Of a DNA stretch of 64,000 bases, positions 45,906 through 57,980 are shown in pieces; the first letter of the stretch is position 1, and each line of letters starts with the position of its first letter. Made by a program: the position numbers and the translations under genes. The stretch is from Phyllostachys edulis (lineage: Eukaryota; Streptophyta; Magnoliopsida; Poales; Poaceae), in the NCBI GenBank assembly GCA_036346405.1, contig CM070548.1, positions 53,784,279 to 53,848,278 on the forward strand, in the 5' to 3' direction. The notes under the pieces were generated by a model. That model ran no database searches. It was given only the letters and a program-made list of their open reading frames with translations, and had not been told where the DNA came from.

Positions 45906-48900
45906 ATGGACCGAAACTGGATGTACAGTTAGAGCCGTGTGAGTCAAGAGCACATTAATGGCGTGCTTGCTTTTAGAAGAGCCGCCGAGCAGGATATGTT
46001 GAAGAAGGGGGTAAAATTTATGTACTGTCCATGCATTGATTGCGGTAATCTAAAGATGTTTAACAACCCGGCGCAGATCGAAGCGCACTTGATTCGAAGG
46101 GGTTTAAAAAAAGGGTATACATGTTGGACCAGTCATGGTGAAGAGCAGATTATACAGAAAGTTAATAATGATGGTATCGCCGAGGAAGTCAATGATATGC
46201 CGGATGTGGACTATGCTTTTGACGAGGATAGGTCGCACGATGATAATCTAGATCAGATGCTACACGATGCAGAAGAGAAATACAGTGAGAGAGTTTTGTA
46301 AACTCGAGGGCTTAATGGAGGACTCGATGAGACCTTTGTTCCCTGGCTGCAAGCCGGAATACACAAAGTTTTCAACCGTGCTTGAACTTCTGAAATTGAA
46401 GGCAAGCAATGGTTGGTCCGATAAGAGTTTCATGGTATTGTTAGGTCTCCTAACGGACATCCTTCCAAAGAGAAACGTGTTGCCCAGCACCACCTACCAA
46501 GCAAAGAAGTTTCTTTGTCCATTGGGAATGGAAGTAGAAAGAATACATACATGTCCGAACGATTATATCCTCTACCGTAAAGAGTATGCAGACATGCATG
46601 TATGTCCTGTGTGCAAAGCATCCCGATACAAGCGTACGAATACTGCTAAGATGAAGCAAGGACCTCCTGCTAAGATGTTATGGTATTTGTCTGTGATCCC
46701 ACGTTTTAAGCGTTTATTTGCGAACCCAAAGGAGGCAAGATTGCTGCGTTGGCACTCGGAGGAGCGTAAGAAAGATGGAAAGCTAAGACACCCTGCTAAT
46801 TCTGCCCAGTGGAGAAATTTCGATCGGAGCTTTGAAGAGTTCGGTGCAGAACCGAGGAACATAAGGTTAGGGTTGAGTACAGAAGAAATGAATCATTTTG
46901 GTAACATGAGTAGCCGACATAGCACCTGGCCCGTGAATCTATGTATGTACAACCTTCCTCCTTGGCTGTGTATGAAGCGGAAGTACATTTTGATGTCACT
47001 ACTTATCCAAGGGCCGAAGCAACCAGAGAATGATATTGATGTGTACCTAGCACCATTGCTGGAAGATCTTGTGAAACTGTAGAACGAAGGGGTACAAGTA
47101 TGGGATGCGTACAAACGAGAGAACTTCACTATACGCGCCATATTTTTCTGCACCATCAATGATTTTTCTGCCCTTGGTAACCTGTCGAGCTTTAGTACAA
47201 AAGGAGCCAAAGCCTGTTCGCACTGCTTAGATGCTACAGAGAGTGTATGGCTGAACAACTCATGCAAAACTGTGTATATACGTCACCGTAGGTTCCTTCT
47301 CAGGATTCACCCATATCGCAAGATGAAGAACAATTCGACGGAAATAAGGAGGACGGTTCATCTCCAAGGGCTTTTAGAGGGAAAGAGGTCTATGATATGG
47401 TTAAGAATATCGATGTTGTGCTTGGGAAGGGACGTAAATTAAGAACCCGTCAAAAGAACATTTGGAAGAAGCGGTCAATTTTTTGGGACTTGCCTTATTA
47501 AGAGCACTTAGAAGTTCGCCACTGCACCGACGTCATGCACGTGGAGAAGAATGTATGTGATAGCTTGATTGGTCTCTTACTGAACATTAGTGGCAAAACA
47601 AAGGATGGTGTTAACGCACAGTGTGACTTGGTTGATATGAACATATGGACCGAGTTAGCACTGAAAGAGACCGATAAAGGATGAACGTACCTTCCTCCAG
47701 CTTGCTACACTCTGTCCAAGGCCGAGAGAAATAAACTGTGCCAGAGCTTGCATGGTGTGAAAGTCTCGTCTGGTTACTCCGCTAACATTAAGAAACTTGT
47801 TTCTATGGAATATTTGAAATTAATTAGTATGAAGTCTCATGATTGTCATGTGTTGGTGACACAAATGTTTCCTGTTGCAATTAGGAGTATCTTGTCGAAC
47901 AAGATCCGAGTGGCAGTCTTGAGGCTGTGTTATTTCTTTAACTCAATTGCTCAGAAGGTTATTGATCCACAAGGACCAGATGCTCTGCAGGTCGAGGTGG
48001 TGATGACTCTATGTCAACTTGAGATGTATTTCCCTCTGTCATTTTTCGATATCATGGTCCATCTCATTGTTCACCTTGTGAAAGAGATAAAGATATGCGG
48101 CCCTGTGTTCCTACGTCATATGTACCCGTTTGAGAGGTACATGGGAATTCTCAAGTCCTACGTACGGAAACATTCTCGAATCGGGCGACATCATCGAAGG
48201 TTATGCAACCTAAGAGGTCATTGAGTTACGTGGTCGACTACATGGCTCGTGGAACCGATAGGTGTGCCTTTATCTCGTCATGAGGGAGACTTCGATGGTA
48301 TCGGGCCATCGGAAGGAAATCAATCACTCCCGATCCGATACGACGCTCAAGACCATTTCACGGTCTTGCAACACATGACCTAAGTGTCCCGTACATCGAC
48401 GAGCACAAAGACATGGTACGCATAGCGAGAATCCGCACCGGTCGGAGGTTTGGATCACGAGAGAGCACAACCGTCGGTTCAACGAATGGTTAAAGGTGTG
48501 AATCACTAGGAGGTCATCAAGTGATGATATGCTGCTATGGTTGGCAAAAGGGCCACAATTTACAATTGTGACATGGCAAGGATACGACATAAATGGGTAC
48601 ACATTTTATCTGGCTGACTCAAGATAGGAAGAGCTGATCCGTACGGCGGTGTCGCATAGATGTGCTTCACGAAAGCGGTTTAATATCATTGGGCACGTGG
48701 GTTGAACTCCTACTATGGGTTCGTAGAGGACATTTGGGAGCTCGACTACGTACTTTTTAAGATCCCCTTGTTTCGATGCCATTGGGTTAAACTTCCGCAA
48801 GGTGTGAAGGTCGACAAGTATGGCGTCACTACTGTGGACCTCAAATGTGTCGGATACAAGGATGAACCATTCGTGCTTGCTAAGCAAGTTGTTCAAGTTT

Positions 48901-49113
48901 TTTTATGTAACAGACCCGGCAAATAAGAACTACCACATAGTTCTTCATGGAAAAAGAATGATTCTCGAAGTTGAGAATGTCGTGGATGAGGAAGAGTACA
49001 ATCAATTTGACGAGTTGCATCTTTTCGGAGACGACATCAGGCTCGAGGAAGAACCTAGTGAGGAAGCTAGCTATATGCATGCTAATCATCATGAAGGGCT
49101 ATATTTTAATTAA
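45906..49113 (+). pseudogene. CACTA transposase (TNP2/Transposase_21 type), decayed
   Basis: ATG 45906 reads MDRNWMYS then a TAG (45930-45932), and continues FRRAAEQDMLKKGVKFMYCP and CIDCGNLK, the transposase-associated domain. After a frame change at about 46280 the Transposase_21 region follows: LFPGCKPEYTKFSTVLELLK, GLLTDILPKRNVLPSTTYQA, CPNDYILYRKEY and HVCPVCKASRYK, to a TAG at 47080. Then come MHVEKNVCDSLIGLLLNISG, a TGA, the DUF4218 part (QCDLVDMNIW..., MEYLKLISMKSHDCHVLVTQ, FPLSFFDIMVHLIVHLVKEI, MYPFERYMGILKSYVR) and a DUF4216-like part (YYGFVEDIWELDY, PLFRCHWVKLP, EPFVLAKQVVQVF), ending at 49113. The domain order is standard for plant CACTA TNP2 proteins. At least five stops or frame changes make it inactive. 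Confidence 0.9.
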
Positions 49114-49282
49114 GAATTTTATTCCATGACATCAGACATGTCAATGTGGACTTGCCATGTGTTATATATGGACTTGTAATTTCTCATATATTTTGATGTC
49201 AACGTGGAATTGCCATGTGTTAATGTGTTATGGACTTGTCATCTTTGATATTGATGTCAATGTGGACTTCATTGTAATGTGG

Positions 49283-51734
49283 TGTAACACCCTGGCTATT
49301 CGGAAGCCAAGATGTCATCTAAATCATCTAACATACAACCATAATGCGGAAGAATTTGAATAATATCATCTAATGACATAAAGAGATCACTATTTAATAG
49401 AACCATGGCATGAAAATATTCTGAATTCAAGCAAGTATAACGAAGGGTGATCGAAGATCACAAGCAATACTTAATCAACCATAACACAGAGAGGGTTATC
49501 AACCACATCTAAATTTAATTATTACAGTTCATCATTAACGAATGAAAAATAGAACTAAATCGTAATCTTGGACTTGATTAAGGTGAAGTGAATGAGTAAT
49601 GCGTGTCTACTCCCTCCCAATAGAGCCAACATCAATGATCACCTAAAAAAACAAACAACGCAAGAATGAGTCCGAGACTCAGCAAGTACAGAAAATAAAT
49701 AGGACATACAACAACCATGATCATGATAACATTATTGAAGAATATGAATAAACCACAGAACGAATATTTGAATGAATGGAATGAATGAATTGAATGAAAT
49801 GAAGGGACTACACACATGCATATACGGTATAGTGGTGACACACCGTCGGTGTTCACCTAAACCCGCATTTAACAAAATGCGGATCCAAATCCCGTATGAA
49901 GAACGTTTCATCGGTGTCCCAAATCGCCCACATTGGAATGGTGGGTCTTACGTACCCATTTGGAATTGATGGGTCTTTACATCCCACTCCTGTGGGTGAA
50001 TCATGAACCATGAATGAATGAATATATATGAATTTGTAAGAAGAAAACTCAAGAAGCATGATTCACATACATGAAACGAAGTAGAAGTCAACGAAACCTA
50101 CTCACATATCATAGTACTCAGTCATGGCATGAACTTAAAACATTATGAACAATCGACAGCAGTACATTACACAATGTACTTGCCCATATTGGAGTAATGG
50201 GACTTCACTACCCACTCCCGTGGGTGAACAGGAGCGAAGGAACGAATGAATGTAAGGAACGTAGTCTTATTATTGAAGAATCATGGTATCTCAACTATGA
50301 AGGGAAACAAGGAATACCGAAATTACCCATTTCATATTCATCAATCAAGTGGAACAAACAACAAATAAGACAAATCAATTGTACTTGCCTCAACCGTGAT
50401 TCGGAAGTCAACGATAGAAAGCTCTAGCCCCGGGGTTCACCACCACCTGGCAGCCGTAAAAATAATATACTGAGTACACCAACCAAACGTGTACAGCAAT
50501 GCAATGAAACAGAAAGAGAACAAGCGTCCCTAACGCAATCCCAACAATTAATCAAAACTCTATCAAATTCTCAAATCTGTCCAAACGAACAGCTGTTAAG
50601 GAAAAATTCTTAACTTTTGAGTAGAAACTCCAAAAGCCATGAATCCAATTTTCCTAGAACCTAAACAAGCCTAGCTATAACTTCTCAGGTGACCGAAAGA
50701 TCAAACTAGTTCATCTATGTCTTTGTTTTTAATCCCGAAGACCGATCTGCCATCTTAGGTACTACTAACTTGTGAATTTCATAACTTTTGTTTGGCTCAA
50801 CAAAACACATTGTTCTAATACTTTATGGAAACTAAAGGAAACCAGGTATCTCAATAAAATTATCTCAAACATTTCCATTCTGCAACAAATGTTTCAAATA
50901 GTCAAGTGAAACTCTTCTGTCCACAATAGAGATGCAGATTACAGCCCGAGCTTCTAAAATTCATAACTTTTGATCTAGAAATCCAAAGATCATGAAATTT
51001 AACTTTATAGAATCACATTGAAAATACCTACAACTCTCAAGGATACCAACTGACCCAATTCTGCCGTCTCCCATATCAAATGTACAGATCTATGTTCGCT
51101 GCACAAATCCTGAGACTGATTTACCATCCTGTCTTGCGAAATTCATAACTAATTAACCGTTTATCCAAAAATTATGAATTAGAACTTTATGGAAAGATAA
51201 TGAAAATTCCCATCTATCTCTAGGAGACACTGATCCCTGAATCTGCTCGAATATAACCAAAAACCACGCATCAACAAAAAGACAGATTCAACCGATCTAC
51301 TACAGAAATCTCAGAACAGCTAATGAATACGAATCGCATACGAATTATCTATCAAAACTAATTGGGATCACGAATTTACCCACAAGAACGACGCGAGATG
51401 CCGCTGAAACCTTCGCGAAGCCCTTGCGAAGATCAACCCCACCTTCTTCTTCTTCCTCTCCTCTGTTCTTCCCTCTCCTTCCTCTTCCTTATGGCCGGTA
51501 ACAATGGAGAAGCACCGGAGGGGAGGGGTGTGCTACAGTAGCGCCGTGCTACAGTAATAGTGGTGCTACAGTACTTAGGTGCTAGGGTTTAGTTCCCCCC
51601 ACATGGGCCCAAAGAGCTATGGGCCAAAGGCCCGAGTTCTAAAACTCCTCCAAAATTCTGAATTTTTCCTTTCTAATTATATTTAATTCTTATACTAGTC
51701 ACTTATATGTTTTATATTTGAACGGGATATTACA
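49283..51734 (-). mobile_element. Solo LTR (long-LTR family), 2452 bp
   Basis: On the minus strand from tgtaatatcccgttc (51734) to ccagggtgttaca (49283). Duplication tgtgg at 49278-49282 and 51735-51739. Inserted just past the transposase stop. Same layout as the solo LTRs at 28421 and 57981. Confidence 0.87.
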
Positions 51735-51739
51735 TGTGG

Positions 51740-52243
51740 AGTATCAAAATTGGTTTCACTTCATTTGGAGTTGAGTTGAATTAATTTTCAGTCAATAATG
51801 CTTGGTTTAGTTGGGTTTGAAATTAAATTAAGCAAATAAGTCATGAACAGTGGGTTTTCAAATTTTATTTGAGAACTAGGATGTCCTAGGAAAGCCTCTG
51901 AATTATTTTAGAATTTATAGAATTTTAATTCTATTTTTAGAGCCTCGGTCAAACTTTCTGCTAGTTGGTCAAACTGATTTTAAACTTCGGACTCAAGCAC
52001 TGTTGCTTCAACTCAAACCCAACCTCTTGACTCGGCTTGGTCCAACCCGCACCCCACTTCCGACCAAGCCCACCGCACCTGGCTCAAGCTCGACGCACTG
52101 CCCCGGTCGGTCCGAACATCAGCCTCGCGACCGTTCGATCCTGATCGAAGGGCTCAAACGCGACATCCGATCGGACTAGTCCGAACGTCCCGTGCAATCC
52201 CAACCATCCATTTTTCAATCGTGTGGTTCTTAATGCCCCTGAG
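51740..52243. other. Gap between nested solo LTR and second CACTA block
   Basis: AT-rich to 51990, then GC-rich with ccgatcgg / gtccgaac phrases that recur (inverted) in the LTR fragment at 55400-55600. Possibly another piece of the long-LTR family. No gene. Confidence 0.4.
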
Positions 52244-52499
52244 TCCGATGTATATCACAGACGGTTCTATTATGGAACCGTCTGTGATTACGTATCATAG
52301 AATGTTCCATAATATAACCATCTGTGATATGCCTTTATAAAGACCCCGGCTCACCCGTTCACCTCCCTAGTGCCCTTAGCCCCTTAAACTCTCGCTCGTT
52401 CACCTCCTTTAGGGCTCGCCCGTTCACCTCCCCTTAAGCTCCGACACCGCCGCCTCTGACCTTGACATCGCCACCCCCGACATCGACGACACTGCCACC

Positions 52500-52740
52500 G
52501 CCTCGACGCGCGGCCTCCTCCCCATGTCGGCGTGCTCCCTCTGCTGGCCTCCTCCCCGCGCCGTCCTCCTCCCCGTGTCGGCCTCCTCCTCGCGGCTACC
52601 TCCCTTGCACCGGCCTCCTCCCCACACCGTTCTCCTCCCCGTGTCGGCCTCCTCCCCCGCGTCGGCATCCTCCCCTACGTTGGCCTCCTCCTCTGCACCG
52701 GCCTCCTCCCCTGCACCGGCCTCCTCCTTGCACTGTGAAG
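52500..52740. repeat. CCTCCTCCCC-rich tandem repeats in a CACTA leader
   Basis: Units of about 25-30 bp built on cggcctcctccccgtgtcgg and gcaccggcctcctcc. All forward frames stay open through it because of composition. A similar ctcctccccatgcgccac repeat sits in the other CACTA leader at 45425-45500. Confidence 0.8.
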
Positions 52741-53618
52741 GTTAATCCTCGACTGTGAATGATGTATTTGAGATTAATGTGTGTTATATGAGATGAATGG
52801 GGAGAACCTATCCTCTGCTCCCTCCACAGTGGATTCATAATATTGTGCTAGGTCAGTCAGATGCATGGTTAGGGTTTGGTCCCTGGACATGGTTAGAAGG
52901 GTCTGTTTTTGATTCATGCTCTGTGAGATATATCAAAGTGAATTTTGTGGGCTTAATATTGCTCTGTTATTAGAATGGTCTAATTCTGAAATTAGTAGAA
53001 TTACTAGTTCAATTTTGAGCTCTACAAGATTGCTTGCTGCTCTCATAGTAATCACCAGTTTGCCTGCTACTGTCAAATTGTATTTAGAAGTTCCAGTACT
53101 TCTGTAGTGCTTTATCTGATCACTTAATTTGCTGTCCTGTCCTTCTAACAAAAGAAAGTTTTACTTGATTCTGTTTTGTTTCTATGTCTTCATTAAAGGC
53201 CAGTCTTCTGTGGACTTCAGTAGTGGATATTAATCGTTCTTGATGATCTATGTTTGACAGATAGTATCATTTTGAACTTCTTATACATGTGATTGTTATG
53301 TCAGTCTAGTTAAGCTTTGGATATAGCTCAAAAATCTGAATTTTAGTGTTGTTATCCAATTTATGAAGAGAATAGACCTTAGTGCTGAGATGGCCAAGTT
53401 TGTTTCTTGTGCAACTCACCATATGAGAGCTCACATTAATTTCAAATGGTGGGTGTTCTGATGGTTAGGGTTTGGGATGCTAGATATGATGACATATTGC
53501 TCTATGGGATATTATAAATGCTTTGTGATGAAATTAGTCATATACTGAAATTGACATTGCAATCCAGTTTAGACTTGAGCTCTAAAAGTATTGTTCAAAT
53601 CTGTTCAAATCCATCAGA

Positions 53619-54776
53619 TACAAGGATGATAATTTCTTCAACGGGCTGGGCCACTTCATCGTGGGCTTGAACGACTTATACGACCTATTCAACCTCACCG
53701 CCCTCGACGCCTCGCTTCTATGATGTTGGACACTGTAAGTGTGTACAGTCAAGTTCTATATTCACGTAATACCGATAAATATCACAACTCATTTCTCATG
53801 TATAGATACATGATGAAAAAAGCTCGGGAATATTCCGAACCGGTGGGTTTCCTCGACCCACACGTGGTCTCTATGCAAACCATCGAAGCAGACGCATCCT
53901 TCGTCTAGAAATACATAACGACGGCATTGCTTCGTCAGAACAACAAGGACTACATAGTGGTGCCCTTCAACCAGGGGTAAGTGCTTCACTACTTGCTATT
54001 TAAATTTGATTTGTACTTTATACGCAGCACGAACTTAGGTTTAATGACTATAGCGACATACATGAGTAGGTTCCACTGGATCCTTTTAGTCATTGTACCA
54101 AAGAAGAACAAGGTGATATATCTTGATTCCCTAATCAGCAAAAAGCACGACTTCAGCATTCTGAAAGGAATACTCGACAGGTATGCTCATTTCCTCGATA
54201 CATAACTCTATTGTAGTCTTTCTTCGTTTGAAATGGCCGAGGATAATGTTTTGGAATCATGTAGGCCGTTCATCGCCTATGTTGTCGATGAAGGATTATA
54301 CAATAGATTGAATGCCTCACTAACACACAAGACGTGATTTTCGGTACACGCTACAACACAATAATCCTATATCATACTTCGTAATAATGCGTCTCGAACT
54401 GACTATACCTATATATGTAATTTTATTTTTGCAGTGCCGCCAGCAAAAAAAGTGATCAACTATGTGCATTCTACGTTTGCCATCATATGGAGCAAATCAT
54501 TAGTGCTAAGAAGAAGGATCCCGAGGTTTGTCAATCTCGAAATAATTATTTCCTAATTATAAATTTAAATATATATGCTTACCACTTTACTCTTGCAAGC
54601 GACGGGACTTGAACATAGATTTAGATGCACTCGTTGTGAAAGAGATTGCGGAATTTCGAGGAAAGCTCTACGCCTTCATCAAGACAGACATCATTAACCC
54701 CAAACGAGACTTTCACTCCGTCGCCGACGCAAAGTTTCACCCCGTTGACACCTCTCAACCACCTGTAAACAATTGA
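53619..54776 (+). pseudogene. Ulp1-type (C48) cysteine protease gene of a CACTA element
   Basis: Exon-like pieces read DDNFFNGLGHFIVGLNDLYD and LFNLTALDASLL (53625-53720). Next is MMKKAREYSEPVGFLDPHVV, then a stop, then YITTALLRQNNKDYIVVPFN (53810-53975). After a likely intron comes RFHWILLVIVPKKNKVIYLD (54068-54125), with the catalytic His and Asp of Ulp1. SDQLCAFYVCHHMEQIISAK (about 54452-54510) carries the catalytic Cys region (LCAFYVC, where LCGFYVC is usual). The end is KLYAFIKTDIINPKRDF to a TGA at 54774-54776. Ulp1-like SUMO/ubiquitin-like proteases are a known second gene of plant CACTA and some MULE elements. One TAG in the second exon, with others uncertain, marks it as decayed. Confidence 0.8.
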
Positions 54777-55003
54777 TTCAACTGTAATCCGATTGTAACT
54801 ATAGCAACAATACTTGAACAAATTCTTTTGTAATTTATTTTGAGTTATGATCACTTTGAGTTGTCAACAATTGATTATCTGTGATGTATCTATTTTCTGC
54901 ATGCTTATTTTCAGAGGGTATGACTAGCAATTCCTAAGGCTAGCCAAAAATATAAAAAATAGTTAGGTATACAGAACTATCACAGACGGTTTTTTTTGTA
55001 GGG

Positions 55004-56126
55004 ATGTAGGTTGAGACGCTGGGTTGAGGAGAGGATGGCGATTCCGGGGCTCCCTTTTATAGGGCTCGGGGGTCACTGAGGTGGCAAGGACGTGCGCGGC
55101 CGTTTCATGCCGGTGCGACGGCGAGGTAAAAGGGGAATTAAGAGGGTTTAAGAAGGAAGAAACGGGCGCCTTGAGTGTGTCCGTGAACGTGGGTATCAAT
55201 GGCATCAAACGCGCGCGAAAAGGGGAAGTAACGGGCGAGATTAAGAGCTCGGGTGAGGGCGACAATGGCAGCGGCGCAAGGAGGAAGAAAGGGGCGGGGA
55301 AGACGGTATTGTGGAAAGCGGTCCCACCCGTCAGCGAAACAAAATGGAATAGGAAAGTAACGAGTGCAAAAAGAGCCGTTAGATTGAGATCGAACGGTCT
55401 ATATTGATTTGAACGTTCGGACCGTCCGGAGATGAAATCAAGATCTGACCGTCCAATTTAGATCGGACGGTTCACACTCGTTGGGATGTTCAGACCGAGT
55501 GAACGCAATCTTGATCGGGCCGTTCATTTTAGATTGGACGATCCACGTTGCTTGGGACATTCGGACCGCCCCGAACAACAACTCAATCGAACCGTCCAGC
55601 TTTAATCCAACAGTTGAAAAGGGCTGAAGTGGAGCGCGTGGTAGGACTGGGTCGACTGGGCCGCATGCGCGTGGAGAATTGGATTGGGCCGAGTTAGATT
55701 CGGCCCAAGGACTGTTTGAGGATTTACTTTGATTTAGCAATTGAAATAATCTTGTTAATTCAAATAGGCTTTAGAAAATAGCAAATAAAATCAAAAAATT
55801 ATGAGAAAATTCATAGAAATTCTCAAAGACATTGTAGACTTAAATAAAATAATTCTAACTTAAAATTGGTAATAGATTTTGCAATTAATTTATTTTGGCT
55901 TTGAAATACTTAGGAAAAGCTTTTAAAAATCCGAAAATTTCGAAATTAATTAAAATTTTATTTTTCAACTTAAATCAAATAAAACTTTGAAAACTTCAAT
56001 AAATTTTTACTTTTTTGACTTTTAAAACCTCAAAAATTCAAGAAAAGCAATAAAACTTTTTCAAATTCTAATAAAATAATAACTTTATTTATTTTTATTT
56101 TGGTAACAGAACTTTAGGATGTTAAA
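55004..56126 (-). mobile_element. Fragment of a long-LTR family element
   Basis: On the minus strand: an A/T-rich start (taacatcctaaagttc), long poly-A/T-like stretches, then a GC-rich block with a TATA (ccctataaaaggga, near 55055). This matches the layout of the LTR at 41351-44062. The other half is missing. Short open frames here are shadows. Confidence 0.6.
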
Positions 56127-56308
56127 AATTCACACCACTAACAAACAAACAAACTCACTCACTCAACGCACGCGGTCAACTAACAACCCAGCCGTGCACT
56201 AACTCTACTAACATGCATCACGTCCAACACTACATTAGTGTACATGTCTACTACTCAATGCAAACTCGAACTCAAAATACTAATGACAAGATTAAATCCA
56301 ACAAAGAG

Positions 56309-56721
56309 GGCCCTCTTTGACTAATGGTTCTTGTGTTGTTGCCTTGTTTGTGATTGGTGAACGTTAGTTTGAGGTAACTTCAGCTAATGAACAAAGGTGG
56401 GGTTCAAGCTCTCTTTTACTGCTCATAATGAACTTAATTCAATCGGACCTGTTTTTTTTTTTGCACATCTACTTTTATTTTCACTTTGTTTATGTCGATT
56501 TTATAAAAACTTTGTTAGACTTGTTACAAATCTAGTGGAAGTTCTGCTATTGCATGCAGGGAATTTCAGAAATTGAAAGTTACTGGTGTTTGCTCCTTCC
56601 ATCCCTGCTCTAGAGCCGTTTAATAGAGGGTGAAGAAAAGCAAAGAGAAGAAAATGATAGAATTTTTCGATATGCTATTTCATGAAAAGAGCGGGTCCAA
56701 ATTAAGCTTTAATGGTATCTA
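56309..56721. other. Intergenic, nothing recognised
   Basis: No gene or terminal repeats seen between the retrotransposon duplication and the Stowaway-type MITE. Confidence 0.4.
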
Positions 56722-57012
56722 CTCCCTCCGATTTTAAATATAAATCGTTTTAGCTTTGATCATACGAATTAAGAAACAAGAAAAATAATATTGTTGTCCT
56801 TCATTTATTCCTATACTTTATTGGTTCTATTCTTACGTGTGTTGGAAAAGAGAGTTTGAGGGAGAGACCCTTTCTGTTCACGTAAATAGGAGTCTTTGTT
56901 CAAATAGGGTATAATAGGAAGAAACGAGATAATCGAGTTGTAGAATAAGGATAACAAATATTTAGAAAAGTGTTGAGAAGACTAAAACAACTTATATTTC
57001 GAATAAGAGGAG
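56722..57012. mobile_element. Stowaway-type MITE, 291 bp
   Basis: Left end ctccctccgattttaaatat; right end, reversed, ctcctcttattcgaaatat. The inverted similarity extends inward (aatcgttttagctttg / aagttgttttagtcttc). TA duplication at 56720-56721 and 57013-57014. Confidence 0.85.
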
Positions 57013-57211
57013 TAAGTTTTTGCTGTTTTTCCTTCGAATTAAGCATAGAAGGATTTTTTTTCGGCCAGTTTTTTTTGGCCGGAGGCCTGTGTGGCTGAAA
57101 TTTAGAGGTAGGAAGGAGAGAAGTGCTTCTCCTGTGCAGCATGGCCCATGGGGTTGGGCATCATGGCTTGAGACTCAAAGCAGATACAACAGGTCGATCC
57201 CTTGATCCCCT

Positions 57212-57251
<40 letters not shown>

Positions 57252-57980
57252 CCGGTAGCCCAATAGCTCCAGAGCAGCTACTCACGAGCCACGGCCCTGT
57301 AGATTGTAAAAGTGCAAAAGAGGTTGCTCTAAATGGCCTCCGATTGAACTCCGGTCAAGAAGTCGTTAATGTAAATAATCAGGATATGGTGATGATTCCC
57401 CCACTGTATGGGTGAAACAAACATGGGAGTAACTGCGTGCAGTGCAGTGACTTGACTCTACAGACATACGCCAATCTGATGTACCATCAAATTCTTGTGA
57501 TTCCATTGTACTCTGCACTAAATGTGGCTATAGGTGGAGTTGTGGAGCTCGTGCGGACGCTGAGCTCTCTCTGTACAAGTTGAAGTATTATCTCTTGGCT
57601 CGAGTCGCCGTCGTAGGAAAAGTGCGGTGAAACATTTTGATTTCTAGAGCGATAGTACCTTTGTAAGGCGTCGCTTCGAACAAGTGAATTTTTGTCATGA
57701 TTCTTGCGGAAATTATATTGTTTCAAACAAAAGTGTTTCAAACAAGGTATTTTAAATGATCAATCATAAGATACTCATATAAAGTAGTATCTTTTACAAG
57801 GAACCGACTATAAGCACAGATGACTAAAATTTTCACAAAACCTAATCACTTTTTTAGTACATTGGATCACCATCCAATGTCCCATTTGATTTGTTTCGGT
57901 TGCCGTGCTGTTTCTGTTCGGTTTCTGTTTGTGGGTTGTTTCTGTTGCTTATTGGGCTAGCATTTTTCAGTTGCTAACCT
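57013..57980. other. Intergenic, with a (CT)17 microsatellite
   Basis: The CT run is at 57215-57248. No coding domain. 57740-57870 looks like decayed repeat. Confidence 0.5.

Larger units (their letters stand above)
44979..52240 (+). mobile_element. CACTA (En/Spm) element with TNP2-type transposase, right end unclear
   Basis: Starts cactactacaaaacagg, the canonical CACTA terminus, followed by a dense field of subterminal repeats to 45390. A GC-rich leader (45400-45720) precedes the transposase (45906-49113). A solo LTR is nested at 49283-51734. The right boundary is uncertain: another set of subterminal-type repeats begins at 52250, so either a second CACTA fragment follows or this is one element reaching 55003. 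Confidence 0.8.
52250..55003 (+). mobile_element. CACTA material with Ulp1 gene; may be a second truncated element
   Basis: Begins with subterminal-type repeats (atcacagacggttc, 52254-52335) and a TATA-like ctttataaag (52335-52345). A GC-rich leader and a Ulp1-like gene follow. It ends with atcacagacggttttttttg followed by tag at about 55000, a likely degraded right CACTA terminus (expected ...ttttgtagtg). No left cactacta is present at 52250. Confidence 0.65.
40282..56303 (-). mobile_element. Short nonautonomous LTR retrotransposon (TRIM-like), expanded by nested insertions
   Basis: On the minus strand the outer ends are tgttggatttaatc (56303) and, at 40282, gcgaca. A 5-bp duplication aagag flanks the whole (40277-40281, 56304-56308). 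The two LTRs (44815-56303 and 40282-44172) align piecewise, sharing taattctctacacatacatg and catcacgtccaacac. The interior is only 642 bp (44173-44814). A primer-binding site abuts LTR B and a purine-rich tract abuts LTR A. No gag or pol frame is seen in the interior, so it depended on an autonomous relative. Without later insertions each LTR is roughly 350-390 bp. It landed just downstream of the HIPP gene. Confidence 0.85.
44815..56303 (-). repeat. 5' LTR (LTR B) of the TRIM-like element, interrupted by a CACTA cluster
   Basis: LTR sequence at 44815-44978 and again from about 56127 to 56303. Everything between is nested insertion. Confidence 0.75.
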
